From Draconibacterium sp. (GTDB lineage: Bacteria > Bacteroidota > Bacteroidia > Bacteroidales > Prolixibacteraceae): a stretch of 64,000 nt of DNA. The stretch's first letter is position 1. Every line of letters begins with the position of its first letter. The notes under the pieces are model-generated. The model was not told the origin of the DNA and did not search any database. It saw nothing but the letters and a program-made list of their open reading frames with translations. The translations under genes and the position numbers were made by a program. The stretch spans positions 61,754 through 125,753 of the forward strand of contig WOYV01000118.1 of the NCBI GenBank assembly GCA_011620585.1. The letters are read 5' to 3'. Below are positions 26,356 through 35,725 of this stretch, piece by piece.

Positions 26356-29169
26356 ATGAAATTATTTAAACTTTTTGTTAGCCTTCTGGTAGTGCTCTTC
26401 TTGAGCGCGTGTTCCACAAATGAAAAAAGTGACGATAAACTATCCGTTCCTTACGAACAGTACAAACTTGACAACGGTCTGGATGTAATTCTGCACCAGG
26501 ATAAGTCGGATCCGATTGTTGCAGTTGCCATTATGTACCATGTTGGATCGAATCGTGAAACACCGGGTAAAACCGGGTTTGCCCACTTGTTTGAACATAT
26601 GATGTTCCAGCAATCGGAAAATGTTGGTCAGGATGAATTTTTTAAGAAAATTCAGTCGGCTGGCGGTACGTTAAACGGAGGAACAGGTAATGATCAGACT
26701 ATTTATTTCGAGGTTGTTCCAAATAACGCACTCGAAATGGTACTATGGATGGAATCCGACAGGATGGGATATCTTGAAAACACGGTAACCAAATCAGCCT
26801 TCGCCAACCAGCAGAATGTGGTGCAAAACGAAAAACGCCAGGGTGTCGATAATCGACCCTACGGTTTTAACGAATGGATTATTGCGAAGAACCTGTACCC
26901 TGCCGGTCATCCGTACAGCTGGACAGTTATAGGCGAAATGGAAGATTTGTTTAATGCAACCGTGGATGACGTAAAGGCATTTCATTCAAAATTTTATGTT
27001 CCAAATAATACTACCATAGTTTTGGCAGGAGATTTTGAGATAGAAGATGTAAAACCATTGGTCGAAAAATATTTTGGTGAAATTGCTGCCGGAGAAGAAG
27101 TAAAAGACATGGAGCCTCAAACGGTAACACTAACAGAAACAAAGAAACTATTTCATGAAGATAATTTTGCCAAAACACCACAGTTAACCATGATTTGGCC
27201 AGCGGCTGAGGAATACAGCGACGATTCTTATGCCCTTAGTTTTTTGGCGCAGGTTCTTGGCAGCGGGAAAAAATCGCCTTTTTACCGGGTGATCGTGAAA
27301 GACAAAAAACTGGCTCCGAGAGCCGGGGTGTATAATAATTCGATGGAACTGGCCGGTCAGTTTACCGTTTCGGTAAATGCAAATGCAGGTACAAGCCTGG
27401 CCGAAGTTGAAAAGGCGGTTTTCGAAGCCATGCAACTGTTCGAAGAGGAAGGCATTACCGAAAAGGATTTGGAAAAACACAAAGCAGGTTTGGAAACACA
27501 GTTTTACAATGGAATTGGTTCGGTTTTGGGTAAATCGTTCCAGTTAGCCATGTATAACGAGTTTACCGGTTCTCCCGACTATATCGAAGAAGATATTGCA
27601 AAAATTAAAGCGGTTACCATCGACGATATAAACAGGGTTTATGAAAAGTATATTAAAGGGAAACCTTATCTGGCTACCAGTTTTGTTCCGAAAGGACAAG
27701 TTGATCTGATTGCTGAGAATTCGGTAGATGCCGGAATAGTGGAAGAAAATATTACCAGCGCAACAGAGGTTGATCAAGCAGCCGTTACTGAAGACGAAGT
27801 TATTGAAAAAACAGCCACCAGCTTTGATAGAACTCTTGAACCCGGGAAAGGTGCAGATCCGGAAATCACAGTGCCTGAAGTGTGGACGGCTCAAACCGAA
27901 AACGGGATGAAAGTTTACGGGATAGAACACAATGAATTACCGCTGCTGCAATATTCAATTGTTATTGATGGAGGTCATATTGCGGAACCAATTGAAAAGG
28001 CAGGCGTTTCAAGTTTTTTGGCCAGTATGTTAATGGAAGGCACAGCCAATAAAACTCCTGAGGAACTGGAAGAGGAGATTGATTTGCTTGGAGCCAAGGT
28101 AAGAGTTTCGTCAGGGAACGAAAATATATCCATATCAGTAAACTGTTTGACCAGAAATTATGAAAAAACGCTGGCATTGGTTGAAGAAATTCTGTTGCAA
28201 CCGCGTTGGGATGAAGAGCAGTTTGATTTGGTAAAATCAAGAATGATCAACAATATCAAAAGAAATCAGGCCAATCCTAACTACCTGGCATCGTTGGCGT
28301 TTGATAAACTGGTTTATGGCGACAATAATATTTTGGCCATCCCGCCAGGAGGAACGCTCGAAACACTGGAGTCCATTACCATGGACGATTTAAAAGACTT
28401 CTACAGTAAATCATTATCTCCATCGGTGGCCACCATGCATGTTGTTGGTAAAATTGATAAGAGCAGGGTAGAAAAAGGGCTCAAAAGCCTTGCTGCTAAC
28501 TGGAAACCATTCGATGTTGTTATTCCTGAAATCGCAGTACCACAGCTTCCCGAAAAATCGACCATTTATTTTGTCGATGTTCCGGGTGCAAAACAATCGG
28601 TAATTACTATCGGAAGCTACGCAGTTCCGAGAACATCGGAAGATTTTCAGCCGGCAACCGTGATGAATTACAAACTTGGCGGCAGTTTTAACGGAATTGT
28701 TAATTTGATTCTGCGCGAAGAAAAGGGGTATACTTATGGAGCAAGAACCAACTTTTCGGGTGGAAAAAATTACGGGACCTTCGAAGCAAGTTCAAGCGTT
28801 CGTACAACGGCCACGCAGGAATCGGTGCAGATTTTTAAAGACGAAATTGAAAAATACAGAAACGGAATTTCTGATGAGGATTTGCAGTTCACCAAAGATG
28901 CACTCATAAAATCAAATGCACGTGGTTTTGAAACACTGGGCGCGCTTCATTATATGCTTACCAATATCAGTTCGTATAATTTGCCATTCGACTATGTAAA
29001 AAGGGAGGAAGCATTTATTAAATCGTTGACTCGTGAAACACATAAAGAGCTTGCGCAAAGACTGTTGAAGCCTGATCAAATGTATTACGTGGTGGTTGGC
29101 GATGCGGAGACACAGCTTCCTGCATTAAAGAATATTGGATTAGGTGATCCGGTTCTGATGAACCTGTAA
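26356..29169 (+). CDS. M16-family zinc metallopeptidase, lipoprotein
   Basis: 937 residues with a lipobox (LSAC, C19), so likely periplasmic and membrane-anchored. Two M16 (insulinase/pitrilysin) halves: the first has the inverted zinc motif H77-L-F-E80-H81 with third ligand E159 (VVQNEKRQG); the second half lacks the motif and is the usual inactive lobe that closes over the substrate. A linker of about 70 residues rich in Glu, Val and Thr (around 450-515) joins them. Degrades small peptides or signal peptides in characterised relatives. A bidirectional terminator follows. Confidence 0.93.
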   Translation: MKLFKLFVSLLVVLFLSACSTNEKSDDKLSVPYEQYKLDNGLDVILHQDKSDPIVAVAIMYHVGSNRETPGKTGFAHLFEHMMFQQSENVGQDEFFKKIQSAGGTLNGGTGNDQTIYFEVVPNNALEMVLWMESDRMGYLENTVTKSAFANQQNVVQNEKRQGVDNRPYGFNEWIIAKNLYPAGHPYSWTVIGEMEDLFNATVDDVKAFHSKFYVPNNTTIVLAGDFEIEDVKPLVEKYFGEIAAGEEVKDMEPQTVTLTETKKLFHEDNFAKTPQLTMIWPAAEEYSDDSYALSFLAQVLGSGKKSPFYRVIVKDKKLAPRAGVYNNSMELAGQFTVSVNANAGTSLAEVEKAVFEAMQLFEEEGITEKDLEKHKAGLETQFYNGIGSVLGKSFQLAMYNEFTGSPDYIEEDIAKIKAVTIDDINRVYEKYIKGKPYLATSFVPKGQVDLIAENSVDAGIVEENITSATEVDQAAVTEDEVIEKTATSFDRTLEPGKGADPEITVPEVWTAQTENGMKVYGIEHNELPLLQYSIVIDGGHIAEPIEKAGVSSFLASMLMEGTANKTPEELEEEIDLLGAKVRVSSGNENISISVNCLTRNYEKTLALVEEILLQPRWDEEQFDLVKSRMINNIKRNQANPNYLASLAFDKLVYGDNNILAIPPGGTLETLESITMDDLKDFYSKSLSPSVATMHVVGKIDKSRVEKGLKSLAANWKPFDVVIPEIAVPQLPEKSTIYFVDVPGAKQSVITIGSYAVPRTSEDFQPATVMNYKLGGSFNGIVNLILREEKGYTYGARTNFSGGKNYGTFEASSSVRTTATQESVQIFKDEIEKYRNGISDEDLQFTKDALIKSNARGFETLGALHYMLTNISSYNLPFDYVKREEAFIKSLTRETHKELAQRLLKPDQMYYVVVGDAETQLPALKNIGLGDPVLMNL

Positions 29170-29207
29170 AAAAAGAGCCGTTCCTAATCCAGGAACGGCT
29201 CTTTTTT
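29169..29207. terminator. Strong bidirectional terminator between M16 and TldE genes
   Basis: Perfect 17-base stem (29169-29185 with 29191-29207), five-base loop aatcc, and A and T runs on the two sides. Serves both convergent genes; it starts inside the M16 stop codon. Confidence 0.9.
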
Positions 29208-29220
29208 ATAGTGGCAGTTT

Positions 29221-30537
29221 CTACAAACCGCTAAAGTCAACATTCTCGAATAATATTGACGGGGTCAGCCACGAAGAGCTGAGGTAAACATCGTTTCCAA
29301 TTTCTCCGATGTCCGACCAAAGTGTTTTCATATTTCCGGTAATGTTCATTTCCGAAACCGGCTGAACGATTTTCCCGTTTTCAATCAGAAAGCCATCAAT
29401 CCCGTATGAAAAATCTCCGGTGGTGCCGTTATGGTTTCCGCCGTTAAACCCGGTAACCAGAATTCCTCTCTTTACCGAAGCTACCAGTGCATCAAGGTCT
29501 TTGTTCCCAGTTTCAAAAACCAGGTTGGTAGTACTTCCGCTGGTGGGACCCATCTCCAGTTTCTTGCCATAATAAGTATCGATGTAGTACATTTTCAGCA
29601 CGCCTTTGTCAAAGACTGTCCGCTTTTTCGTAGCCAGTCCTTCGCCGTCGAACAATCGCGAACCGCGGCCTCCCACAATAAAAGGATCGTCGGTGAGTGT
29701 AAGTTTTTCAGAAACCACCTTTTCGCCGAGTTTATCGATCAGGAATGAATTTTTTTGCTGAATTTGTGCCCCGTTCAAAGCATTGATCAACGGGCTGAAC
29801 AGCCGGCCTACCTGTCGGTTTTCCACAATCATTGGCATGGTGCCCGATTTGATTTTTGTTTGTCCGATTCTGCTCAACGCTTTTTCAAGGGCGATTTTTC
29901 CACTGCCTTCTTTAACAAGATCGGCGTATTTGATGGCGCTTTCATTCCATCCGGCTTCGGGTCGCGCATCGCCACCTTTTACCGATACCGAAGTGTAAAC
30001 CCCAAAAACCGAATTGGCATTGTCGCCTTCAAAACCGTTACTGTTTACCATCACACGTTCGTTCAGGTTATCGAAATAACTGGCTGAAACCGAAATGATG
30101 CGCTCGTCTTTTCCAAGCGCTTCTTCTTCTGCTTTAAACGCCAGGTCGATTTTTTCCTGCGGGTCAACTTTGTCGAAATCCTTATCAATCGAAGCAAGGT
30201 CCATTCCGTCTCCTTTGTAATATAAGTCCGGGTCGGGGAGTGTGCGAAATTTGTCTTCTGCCAGAAATTTGGTTCCTTCAATGGCTTCTGAAATAAAATG
30301 CCCAAGCTCTTCTTTTTTCATCCGGTTTGTCGAGTGGGACGAATATTTTCCATCAACGAACAAACGGATGGACAGTCCGCTTTGGATCGCCTGTTCCAGT
30401 TTGTCTATTTTCTGGTCGCGCACTTCCACACTGCTGCTTTTGCTGTTGGCAATGCTCACGCTTACTTCCTGTGCCCCATTTTCGAGTGCATGGTTCATGG
30501 CCCACCTGGCCAAAATATATTTTTCTTCTTTTGTCAT
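29221..30537 (-). CDS. TldE/PmbA-like metallopeptidase subunit
   Basis: 438 residues from the ATG at 30537 (MTKEEKYILARWAM); an upstream frame would add 48 poorly conserved residues that run into tldD. It has the TldD/PmbA fold (GFNGGNHNGTTGDFSYGI near the C-terminus) but no HExxxH, as expected for the TldE partner. With TldD it forms a heterodimeric protease that trims unstructured peptides. No signal peptide, unlike the TldD next to it. Spaced 136 bases from tldD, with a GC-rich palindrome between. Confidence 0.88.
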   Translation of the reverse strand: MTKEEKYILARWAMNHALENGAQEVSVSIANSKSSSVEVRDQKIDKLEQAIQSGLSIRLFVDGKYSSHSTNRMKKEELGHFISEAIEGTKFLAEDKFRTLPDPDLYYKGDGMDLASIDKDFDKVDPQEKIDLAFKAEEEALGKDERIISVSASYFDNLNERVMVNSNGFEGDNANSVFGVYTSVSVKGGDARPEAGWNESAIKYADLVKEGSGKIALEKALSRIGQTKIKSGTMPMIVENRQVGRLFSPLINALNGAQIQQKNSFLIDKLGEKVVSEKLTLTDDPFIVGGRGSRLFDGEGLATKKRTVFDKGVLKMYYIDTYYGKKLEMGPTSGSTTNLVFETGNKDLDALVASVKRGILVTGFNGGNHNGTTGDFSYGIDGFLIENGKIVQPVSEMNITGNMKTLWSDIGEIGNDVYLSSSWLTPSILFENVDFSGL

Positions 30538-30608
30538 TTTTCTCTTTTTTTTAATAAATATCAACTTTAATTCTCCGTTTTTCATCCCCCACGCTCCTTT
30601 GTCGCGCT

Positions 30609-30626
30609 TCCCCCTTCGAAGGGGGA
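30609..30626. repeat. 18-base perfect palindrome in tldD-tldE spacer
   Basis: tcccccttcgaaggggga, followed by a partial echo (gattgagggggatgag). C-run/G-run hairpins of this look recur in intergenic DNA of Bacteroidota genomes; here it could form a stable mRNA hairpin between tldD and tldE. Confidence 0.55.
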
Positions 30627-30673
30627 TTGAGGGGGATGAGAAGTCTGTTAACACAGTACTTGTCATACACTGA

Positions 30674-32200
30674 TTACGCATTTGTTCCTCCCACGGTCAT
30701 TTTTTTCACCAGTACAGTTGGCAGTCCCAATGTAACCGGAACCGACTGTCCGTCTTTTCCGCAGGTCCAGGTTCCGCTGTCGTTTTTATAGTCGTTGGCG
30801 GCCATGGCAATGTCGGCCAATGCCTGCGGTCCGTTCCCAACAATGTTAATGTCCTTGATTGGTTTGGTAAGTTTGCCTTTTTCGATTATGTACCCTGATT
30901 TTACAAAAAAGGTAAAATCGCCGGCACCGATTTTTACTTCGCCATTACTGAAATTATCTACATAAACGCCGTAATCAACCTGTGCGAAAATCTCTTCCAC
31001 AGTGTGTGGGCCATTCTCCATATAAGTCGAACGCATGCGCGGAAGCGGCATGTTTCGGAATGATTCGCGTCGGCCGTTCCCGGTAGGTGCAACCCCGTAA
31101 TGTTCGGCGCTGATCCGGTCGTGGATGTAGCTGTTCAAAATACCGTCTTTTACGAGGTAGGTTTTCTGAACGTCGTTGCCTTCGTCGTCGATGTTAATAG
31201 CGCCGCGGTCGTTTGGCAACGTCCCGTCGTCGATAATGTTAATGAAATTTTCGGCTACTTTCTTCCCCAGTTTGTCACTGAAGATCGAAGTTCCCTTGCG
31301 GTTGAAGTCGGCTTCAAAAGTGTGGCCAATTGCTTCGTGCAACAGAATCCCGGAGCCACCAGCCCCCAGAACAACCGGCATTTCACCGGCCTTTGGTTTG
31401 CCTGCTTCAAACAATATATTGGTTTTTTCAACCGCTTCGCCGGCGATTTCATCTACCAACGCATCGGTCATTACTTCAAATCCTGAACGGAACGAACGTG
31501 CCGAGTAGGCATTTTCAATCTGCCCGTCTTTTTCCATCACGCAAACTGCGCCTATACGCATCATTGGGCGATAATCGTAAGTCAGCCTTCCTTCCGAATT
31601 GTAAAAAAGAACATACGAGGTTTCGTCGCCCAAAAAAACATTCACTTTGTTTACCTTATCGTCAAGGCTAAAAACCTTGTCGTTGAGTTGCTGAACAAAC
31701 GGAACTTTGTCTTTTATGGTTACGTCGGTCCAGTTTTGCGCAATGGGGTAAAAATCGGCCGGTAATTTTTCGCTTATGCCCACCGGAGCAAATTCTTTTG
31801 GCTGGTCGGCAATGTTAGCCGCCATTTTAGCAGCATTCAGCATTTCATCCATACCCAGGTTCTCGGAATAGGCAAAACCGGTTTGATCGCCTTTCAAAAC
31901 ACGAATGCCCACTCCAAAATCGACATTTGAAAAAGCACGGTTTACCTGCCCGTCTTCCAACGAGAGACTGTTCGTGATTTTATGTTCGAAAAACAGGTCG
32001 GCATAATTGCCCCCTTTACTCATAGCGGCTGCAATAACTTTTTGCAGCATTTCGGTAGAAACTTCAAAATGATCTAAATAACTTTTCACGTTGGCTGAAA
32101 TTTGAACGTTTTGGCACGATTGCATAAATGTGGGAAGCACCATGCTTCCTACCGCAAACATACCACTTGTTTTAATAAAATCTCTTCTGTCTGGCTTCAT
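30674..32200 (-). CDS. tldD: TldD-like metallopeptidase with Tat signal
   Basis: 508 residues from the ATG at 32200 (MKPDRRDFIKTSG). The start gives a clean twin-arginine signal with R5 R6, a hydrophobic stretch and a Cys (MQSC) that could be lipidated; an upstream in-frame start at 32305 would bury this signal. The zinc motif HEAIGH (HExxxH) and following GHTFEAD are intact. E. coli TldD is cytoplasmic, so the Tat signal is a clear difference and predicts a periplasmic protease. Partner of the downstream TldE-like gene. Confidence 0.92.
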   Translation of the reverse strand: MKPDRRDFIKTSGMFAVGSMVLPTFMQSCQNVQISANVKSYLDHFEVSTEMLQKVIAAAMSKGGNYADLFFEHKITNSLSLEDGQVNRAFSNVDFGVGIRVLKGDQTGFAYSENLGMDEMLNAAKMAANIADQPKEFAPVGISEKLPADFYPIAQNWTDVTIKDKVPFVQQLNDKVFSLDDKVNKVNVFLGDETSYVLFYNSEGRLTYDYRPMMRIGAVCVMEKDGQIENAYSARSFRSGFEVMTDALVDEIAGEAVEKTNILFEAGKPKAGEMPVVLGAGGSGILLHEAIGHTFEADFNRKGTSIFSDKLGKKVAENFINIIDDGTLPNDRGAINIDDEGNDVQKTYLVKDGILNSYIHDRISAEHYGVAPTGNGRRESFRNMPLPRMRSTYMENGPHTVEEIFAQVDYGVYVDNFSNGEVKIGAGDFTFFVKSGYIIEKGKLTKPIKDINIVGNGPQALADIAMAANDYKNDSGTWTCGKDGQSVPVTLGLPTVLVKKMTVGGTNA

Positions 32201-32721
32201 CCTGGTTTTTTTATATTGATTATTCACTTTCAGTAATTTATGCAAATGGGTATCAAATTTATATGAAAAATTACAGAGTTTATTATTCCGGAACCGTTTA
32301 ATCATTGCTTTTCACCCAACGGCAGGTCGAGGCTGTGGATTTGCAAAATTCAATCTGAGAAATCAATTTTTTTCATCTGACTACGAGAATTAACAAACAT
32401 ATTTGAATAACGGAGCTTGCTTATTTTTTATTTTATGCAAATTACTGGGAATGGGTGTAAAAAACAGGGGGCTTGCCAGGAAAAAATGTTATATCGCAGA
32501 CAAGTTGTAAAATGAAGGTGACTCTTTCTTGAAAATATTAATGGTTTTTTGATGAGGGTATTTTATTTGATAGGGGTATCTGACAAAAATCTACTTTTAA
32601 TGTAAAATATTTATTAATTTTTTACAATTTGTTACAAAAACGAAAATTTCGATTTCATAATCGCATATTTTTGTGGTGAACAGTTATAGAAAATTCATTT
32701 AATTATATAATTTATTACATT
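32201..32721. other. 521-base AT-rich spacer upstream of GSII
   Basis: No gene, tRNA or clear hairpin seen. It holds the divergent promoters of tldD and the GSII gene; the GSII -7 candidate is near its right end. Several long T and A runs. Confidence 0.5.
32666..32673 (+). promoter_or_regulatory. Candidate -7 promoter element for GSII
   Basis: TATTTTTG matches TAnnTTTG and lies 48 bases before the GSII start. No well-spaced TTG -33 element is visible. Confidence 0.5.
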
Positions 32722-33741
32722 ATGAGATCGAAATTGGAATACATTTGGCTGGATGGTACCGAACCAACACAGCAGTTAAGAGCAAAAACAAGATTAGCCG
32801 ACAACTTTAGCGGTAAACTTGAAGATTGTCCGGTATGGTCGTTTGATGGTTCTTCGACCAATCAGGCCAGTGGTGGTTCTTCTGACCTACTTTTGAAACC
32901 AGTTTTTGTTTGTCCAGACCCGGATCGTAAAAATGGCTACCTGGTAATGACAGAAGTTTTGAATGCTGATGGAACGCCACACTCAACCAATGGTCGTGCT
33001 CATATCGAAGAAGAAGATGAAGACTTCTGGTTCGGTTTTGAACAGGAATACTTCCTGTATGATCCGCAAACCCGTCTTCCGTTAGGTTTCCCGGCAGGTG
33101 GGTTCCCGCTTCCTCAAGGGCCTTACTATTGTGGTGTTGGTGGTTCAAAAGCTTTTGGCCGTCAGATTGTTGAAGAACACCTTGACCAGTGTATCGATGC
33201 CGGTTTGAACATTGAAGGTATAAACGCTGAAGTAGCAGCAGGTCAGTGGGAGTTCCAGATTTTTGCCAAAGGTGCACACAGCGCCGGCGACCAGATTTGG
33301 GTAGCCCGTTACTTATTGGAGCGTACCGCTGAAAAATATGGTGTTGATGTAGAATGGCATCCAAAACCACTTGGCAAAGATCTCGACTGGAACGGTTCGG
33401 GTATGCACGCCAACTTCTCTAACGGTTTGATGAGAACCTGTGGTGACAAAAAAGTATTCGATGCCATTTGTGAAGAATTTGGAAAACATATTCCGGAACA
33501 CATTGCTGTTTACGGTGCATACAACGATCATCGCTTAACCGGTAAGCACGAAACTGCTTCAATACACGATTTTAGCTACGGAGTTTCTGACCGTGGTTCA
33601 TCCATCCGTATTCCTGTAGGAACGGTTGAGGGTGGTTGGAAAGGTCGTTTGGAAGACCGTCGTCCGGCTTCAAATGGAGATCCATATAAAATTGGTGCGA
33701 TAATCATTAAAACAACACACAAAGCTGTTTCAAGAATGTAA
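32722..33741 (+). CDS. Glutamine synthetase type II (GSII)
   Basis: 339 residues, the length of eukaryotic-type GSII rather than the ~470 of GSI. Motifs: WSFDGSSTNQA near residue 44 (GSII signature), FEQEYFLYDP with metal-binding Glu, the ATP/Glu segment NGSGMHANFSN, and the C-terminal GKHETASIHDFSYGVSDRG with SSIRIP. Forms glutamine from glutamate, ammonia and ATP. Second of three glutamine-synthetase types to be found within 7 kb; the others are at 35726 and 37421. Convergent with the HAD gene. Confidence 0.95.
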   Translation: MRSKLEYIWLDGTEPTQQLRAKTRLADNFSGKLEDCPVWSFDGSSTNQASGGSSDLLLKPVFVCPDPDRKNGYLVMTEVLNADGTPHSTNGRAHIEEEDEDFWFGFEQEYFLYDPQTRLPLGFPAGGFPLPQGPYYCGVGGSKAFGRQIVEEHLDQCIDAGLNIEGINAEVAAGQWEFQIFAKGAHSAGDQIWVARYLLERTAEKYGVDVEWHPKPLGKDLDWNGSGMHANFSNGLMRTCGDKKVFDAICEEFGKHIPEHIAVYGAYNDHRLTGKHETASIHDFSYGVSDRGSSIRIPVGTVEGGWKGRLEDRRPASNGDPYKIGAIIIKTTHKAVSRM

Positions 33742-33761
33742 TTCAATTACATACGAAATAA

Positions 33762-33790
33762 AAAAAGCTGTCTGGTTAGGCAGCTTTTTC
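33762..33790. terminator. Terminator between GSII and HAD-IIA gene
   Basis: aaaaaagctg and cagcttttt pair around a loop (tctggttagg), with A and T runs on both sides, so it can serve both convergent genes. Confidence 0.75.
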
Positions 33791-34644
33791 TATTTTATTA
33801 CAACAGATTCACAAATATAAGTCGGGATGATGCCGGAACTTCCGATTTTTATGTTTGCCATTTCAGGTAAAGTGTTCCCGGATAAAACAAGCACCGTATC
33901 CAACCCGAATTTATTGCCTCCAATAATGTCGGTGGTGAGTGTGTCGCCCACCATGAGGATTTCATTGCGTTTAATGTCGGGAATGTCTTTTAATGCACGT
34001 TCGTAGGCAAGCAAAAACATTTGAGCATCGGGTTTCCCAAAACGGATAAATTTCTTTCCCAGGATTTGTTCAACCAAATCGGCCAAACCACCAATGGCCA
34101 CTGAAATATCGTTTTTATTTACCGGGTAGTTTTTATCGGTGTTTGCAACAATAACAGTCATGTTTTTGTGGCGAAGCAGGTTGATCGTTTTATCAATGTC
34201 TTTATTCCAGTCGAATCCTTCATCGTCGAGAAAAGCAAATGATTTTATATGTTCCAGATTATTCAGGTCAACCTCGCTGATCGGAACCGTTTTTTGCCCG
34301 GCAGTTTCCAGATAATGAGCCGATTCTTTTGTTCCGAGGAAAGCCACAGCTTTGCCATTGGCCAGTTTTGTTTTAAAAAACTCCATCGCCAGCATTCCCG
34401 ACGATAAAATTTTGTCGGTGGTAATACAGGTCAGACCTCTGTTCAGGTACCATTTCGATAATTCTTCGGGGCTGCGCGACGAGTCGTTGGTTAAAACATA
34501 GTAAGGAATTCCTTTCTCATCCAAATATTTGAAAGTGTTTTCAACGCCATCAATCAATCCCTGGTGGTTTTTTAAAACGCCAAAGGCATCGAAAAATACA
34601 GCTCTGTAATTTTTAACTACACTGCGGAAACTTATGGTTCGCAT
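33790..34644 (-). CDS. HAD-superfamily phosphatase, class IIA (NagD-like)
   Basis: 284 residues. Motif I is FFDAFGVLKNHQGLIDG (D-x-G-type nucleophile region), motif II VLTNDSSRSP, and the C-terminal GDTLTTDIIGGNKFG supplies the Mg-binding acids; the C2 cap between them is class IIA. Known members act on small phosphates such as pyridoxal phosphate, phosphoglycolate or nucleoside monophosphates. It is last in an operon with an APH-fold kinase (5-base gap) and a GS-like ligase, so it may remove a phosphate added by that kinase or reset an intermediate. Substrate unknown. Confidence 0.85.
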   Translation of the reverse strand: MRTISFRSVVKNYRAVFFDAFGVLKNHQGLIDGVENTFKYLDEKGIPYYVLTNDSSRSPEELSKWYLNRGLTCITTDKILSSGMLAMEFFKTKLANGKAVAFLGTKESAHYLETAGQKTVPISEVDLNNLEHIKSFAFLDDEGFDWNKDIDKTINLLRHKNMTVIVANTDKNYPVNKNDISVAIGGLADLVEQILGKKFIRFGKPDAQMFLLAYERALKDIPDIKRNEILMVGDTLTTDIIGGNKFGLDTVLVLSGNTLPEMANIKIGSSGIIPTYICESVVIK

Positions 34645-34649
34645 TCGAT

Positions 34650-35696
34650 TTACAGTTTTAATGTTTTTAATATCTTTTCAACGCGGTAGTTGGCATCGAG
34701 TGCAGGGAAATACACTTCGTAAGCTTCCTTGATAAGCTTGTCGGAGTAATATCTTCGGAAGAAATAAGGCCCGTCCTTGATTACATAATTCAGGATAAAA
34801 AAGCGATAAGCTTCTTTTATCAGGCGAACTTCAGGTTCGCTAAGCGGGAAAATTCGGTGGTATTCTTTCAGGAAGATCATAAAACGTTCTTCCATCAGCG
34901 TATCAACAAGGTAACTAAAAACAGTGCGGTCGCCTAAATCGGAAACCACCCGGCTAAAAAAGTAAAAATCCATGACCCTCGACGACATTCGGAACCAATC
35001 GTAATCCCAGCGAGAAAAGATTTTTCCATCTCCGGTTATCGAAAAATTACCAATGTTCCAGTCGACAAAAACAGGGATGGTTTCTATTTCGGTGGTGTAA
35101 TTCACCTTGTCGGCGTTGTTCAGGAAATTATCCGTGTGCCTCAGGATCATGTCTTTGTGCTTGGTTTCCATCGCGATTTCACCTTTGTGGATCGAACGTT
35201 TCAACCTTTGCATATCGCTGATTACGCTTTTCGACGACTGTGGCAGCTGGTTTGATACGTTGGTACATGCGATATGAAAACGGGCCAGCTCGCGACCAAG
35301 TTTTTTTATGTGCCGTTCTTCAAGGCGGCGTGGAAGCTTTTCACGAATCAAAATTGGGTTGTAAAAAACCACCCAGGCGCTGCGGTTCAGTTCGTGGTAA
35401 CGATAAATAAAAAGCTCGTTTCGTTTTACCAGCGACTGCGCCAGAAACATCTGGTACGGATATTCCAGATTGTTTGCCAGGTTATTGATAATGATATGAT
35501 CTTCGCGGAAATCCTCAAAATTTCCATATTCCGATAACTTGGCAAAAACGGGTTCGCGTTTGTAGAACGACACTTTGTACACATGGTTTGTAGATACCTG
35601 AGCACTCACATCGTAAACGCCTTTTATCTCGTGGCGGTCGCCGTCGAATTCCTTCCAGGCAAATTTTATAATCTGTGCGTAATCTAACTTTTGCAT
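34650..35696 (-). CDS. APH-fold (aminoglycoside/choline kinase-like) phosphotransferase
   Basis: 348 residues. The catalytic loop reads VDWNIGNF (Asp and Asn of the Brenner-type motif) and is followed by the Mg-binding DYDWFRM, as in APH/choline kinase/HSK2 families; the N-lobe has the strand pattern of a kinase fold. Likely phosphorylates an alcohol on a small molecule. Sits between the GS-like ligase (29-base gap) and the HAD phosphatase (5-base gap). Too far from resistance enzymes to call a drug target. Confidence 0.75.
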   Translation of the reverse strand: MQKLDYAQIIKFAWKEFDGDRHEIKGVYDVSAQVSTNHVYKVSFYKREPVFAKLSEYGNFEDFREDHIIINNLANNLEYPYQMFLAQSLVKRNELFIYRYHELNRSAWVVFYNPILIREKLPRRLEERHIKKLGRELARFHIACTNVSNQLPQSSKSVISDMQRLKRSIHKGEIAMETKHKDMILRHTDNFLNNADKVNYTTEIETIPVFVDWNIGNFSITGDGKIFSRWDYDWFRMSSRVMDFYFFSRVVSDLGDRTVFSYLVDTLMEERFMIFLKEYHRIFPLSEPEVRLIKEAYRFFILNYVIKDGPYFFRRYYSDKLIKEAYEVYFPALDANYRVEKILKTLKL

Positions 35697-35725
35697 CTCA
35701 ACTGTTCTTGGCCCTCAAAAATACG

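Noticed and set aside
30538..30681. Extended N-terminus of the TldE-like gene
   Set aside because: The added residues run through the GC-rich palindrome and into tldD; the ATG at 30537 starts the conserved part.
33790..35696. Aminoglycoside resistance gene
   Set aside because: The kinase has only the general APH fold and sits in an operon with a glutamyl ligase and phosphatase, so a metabolic role is more likely.
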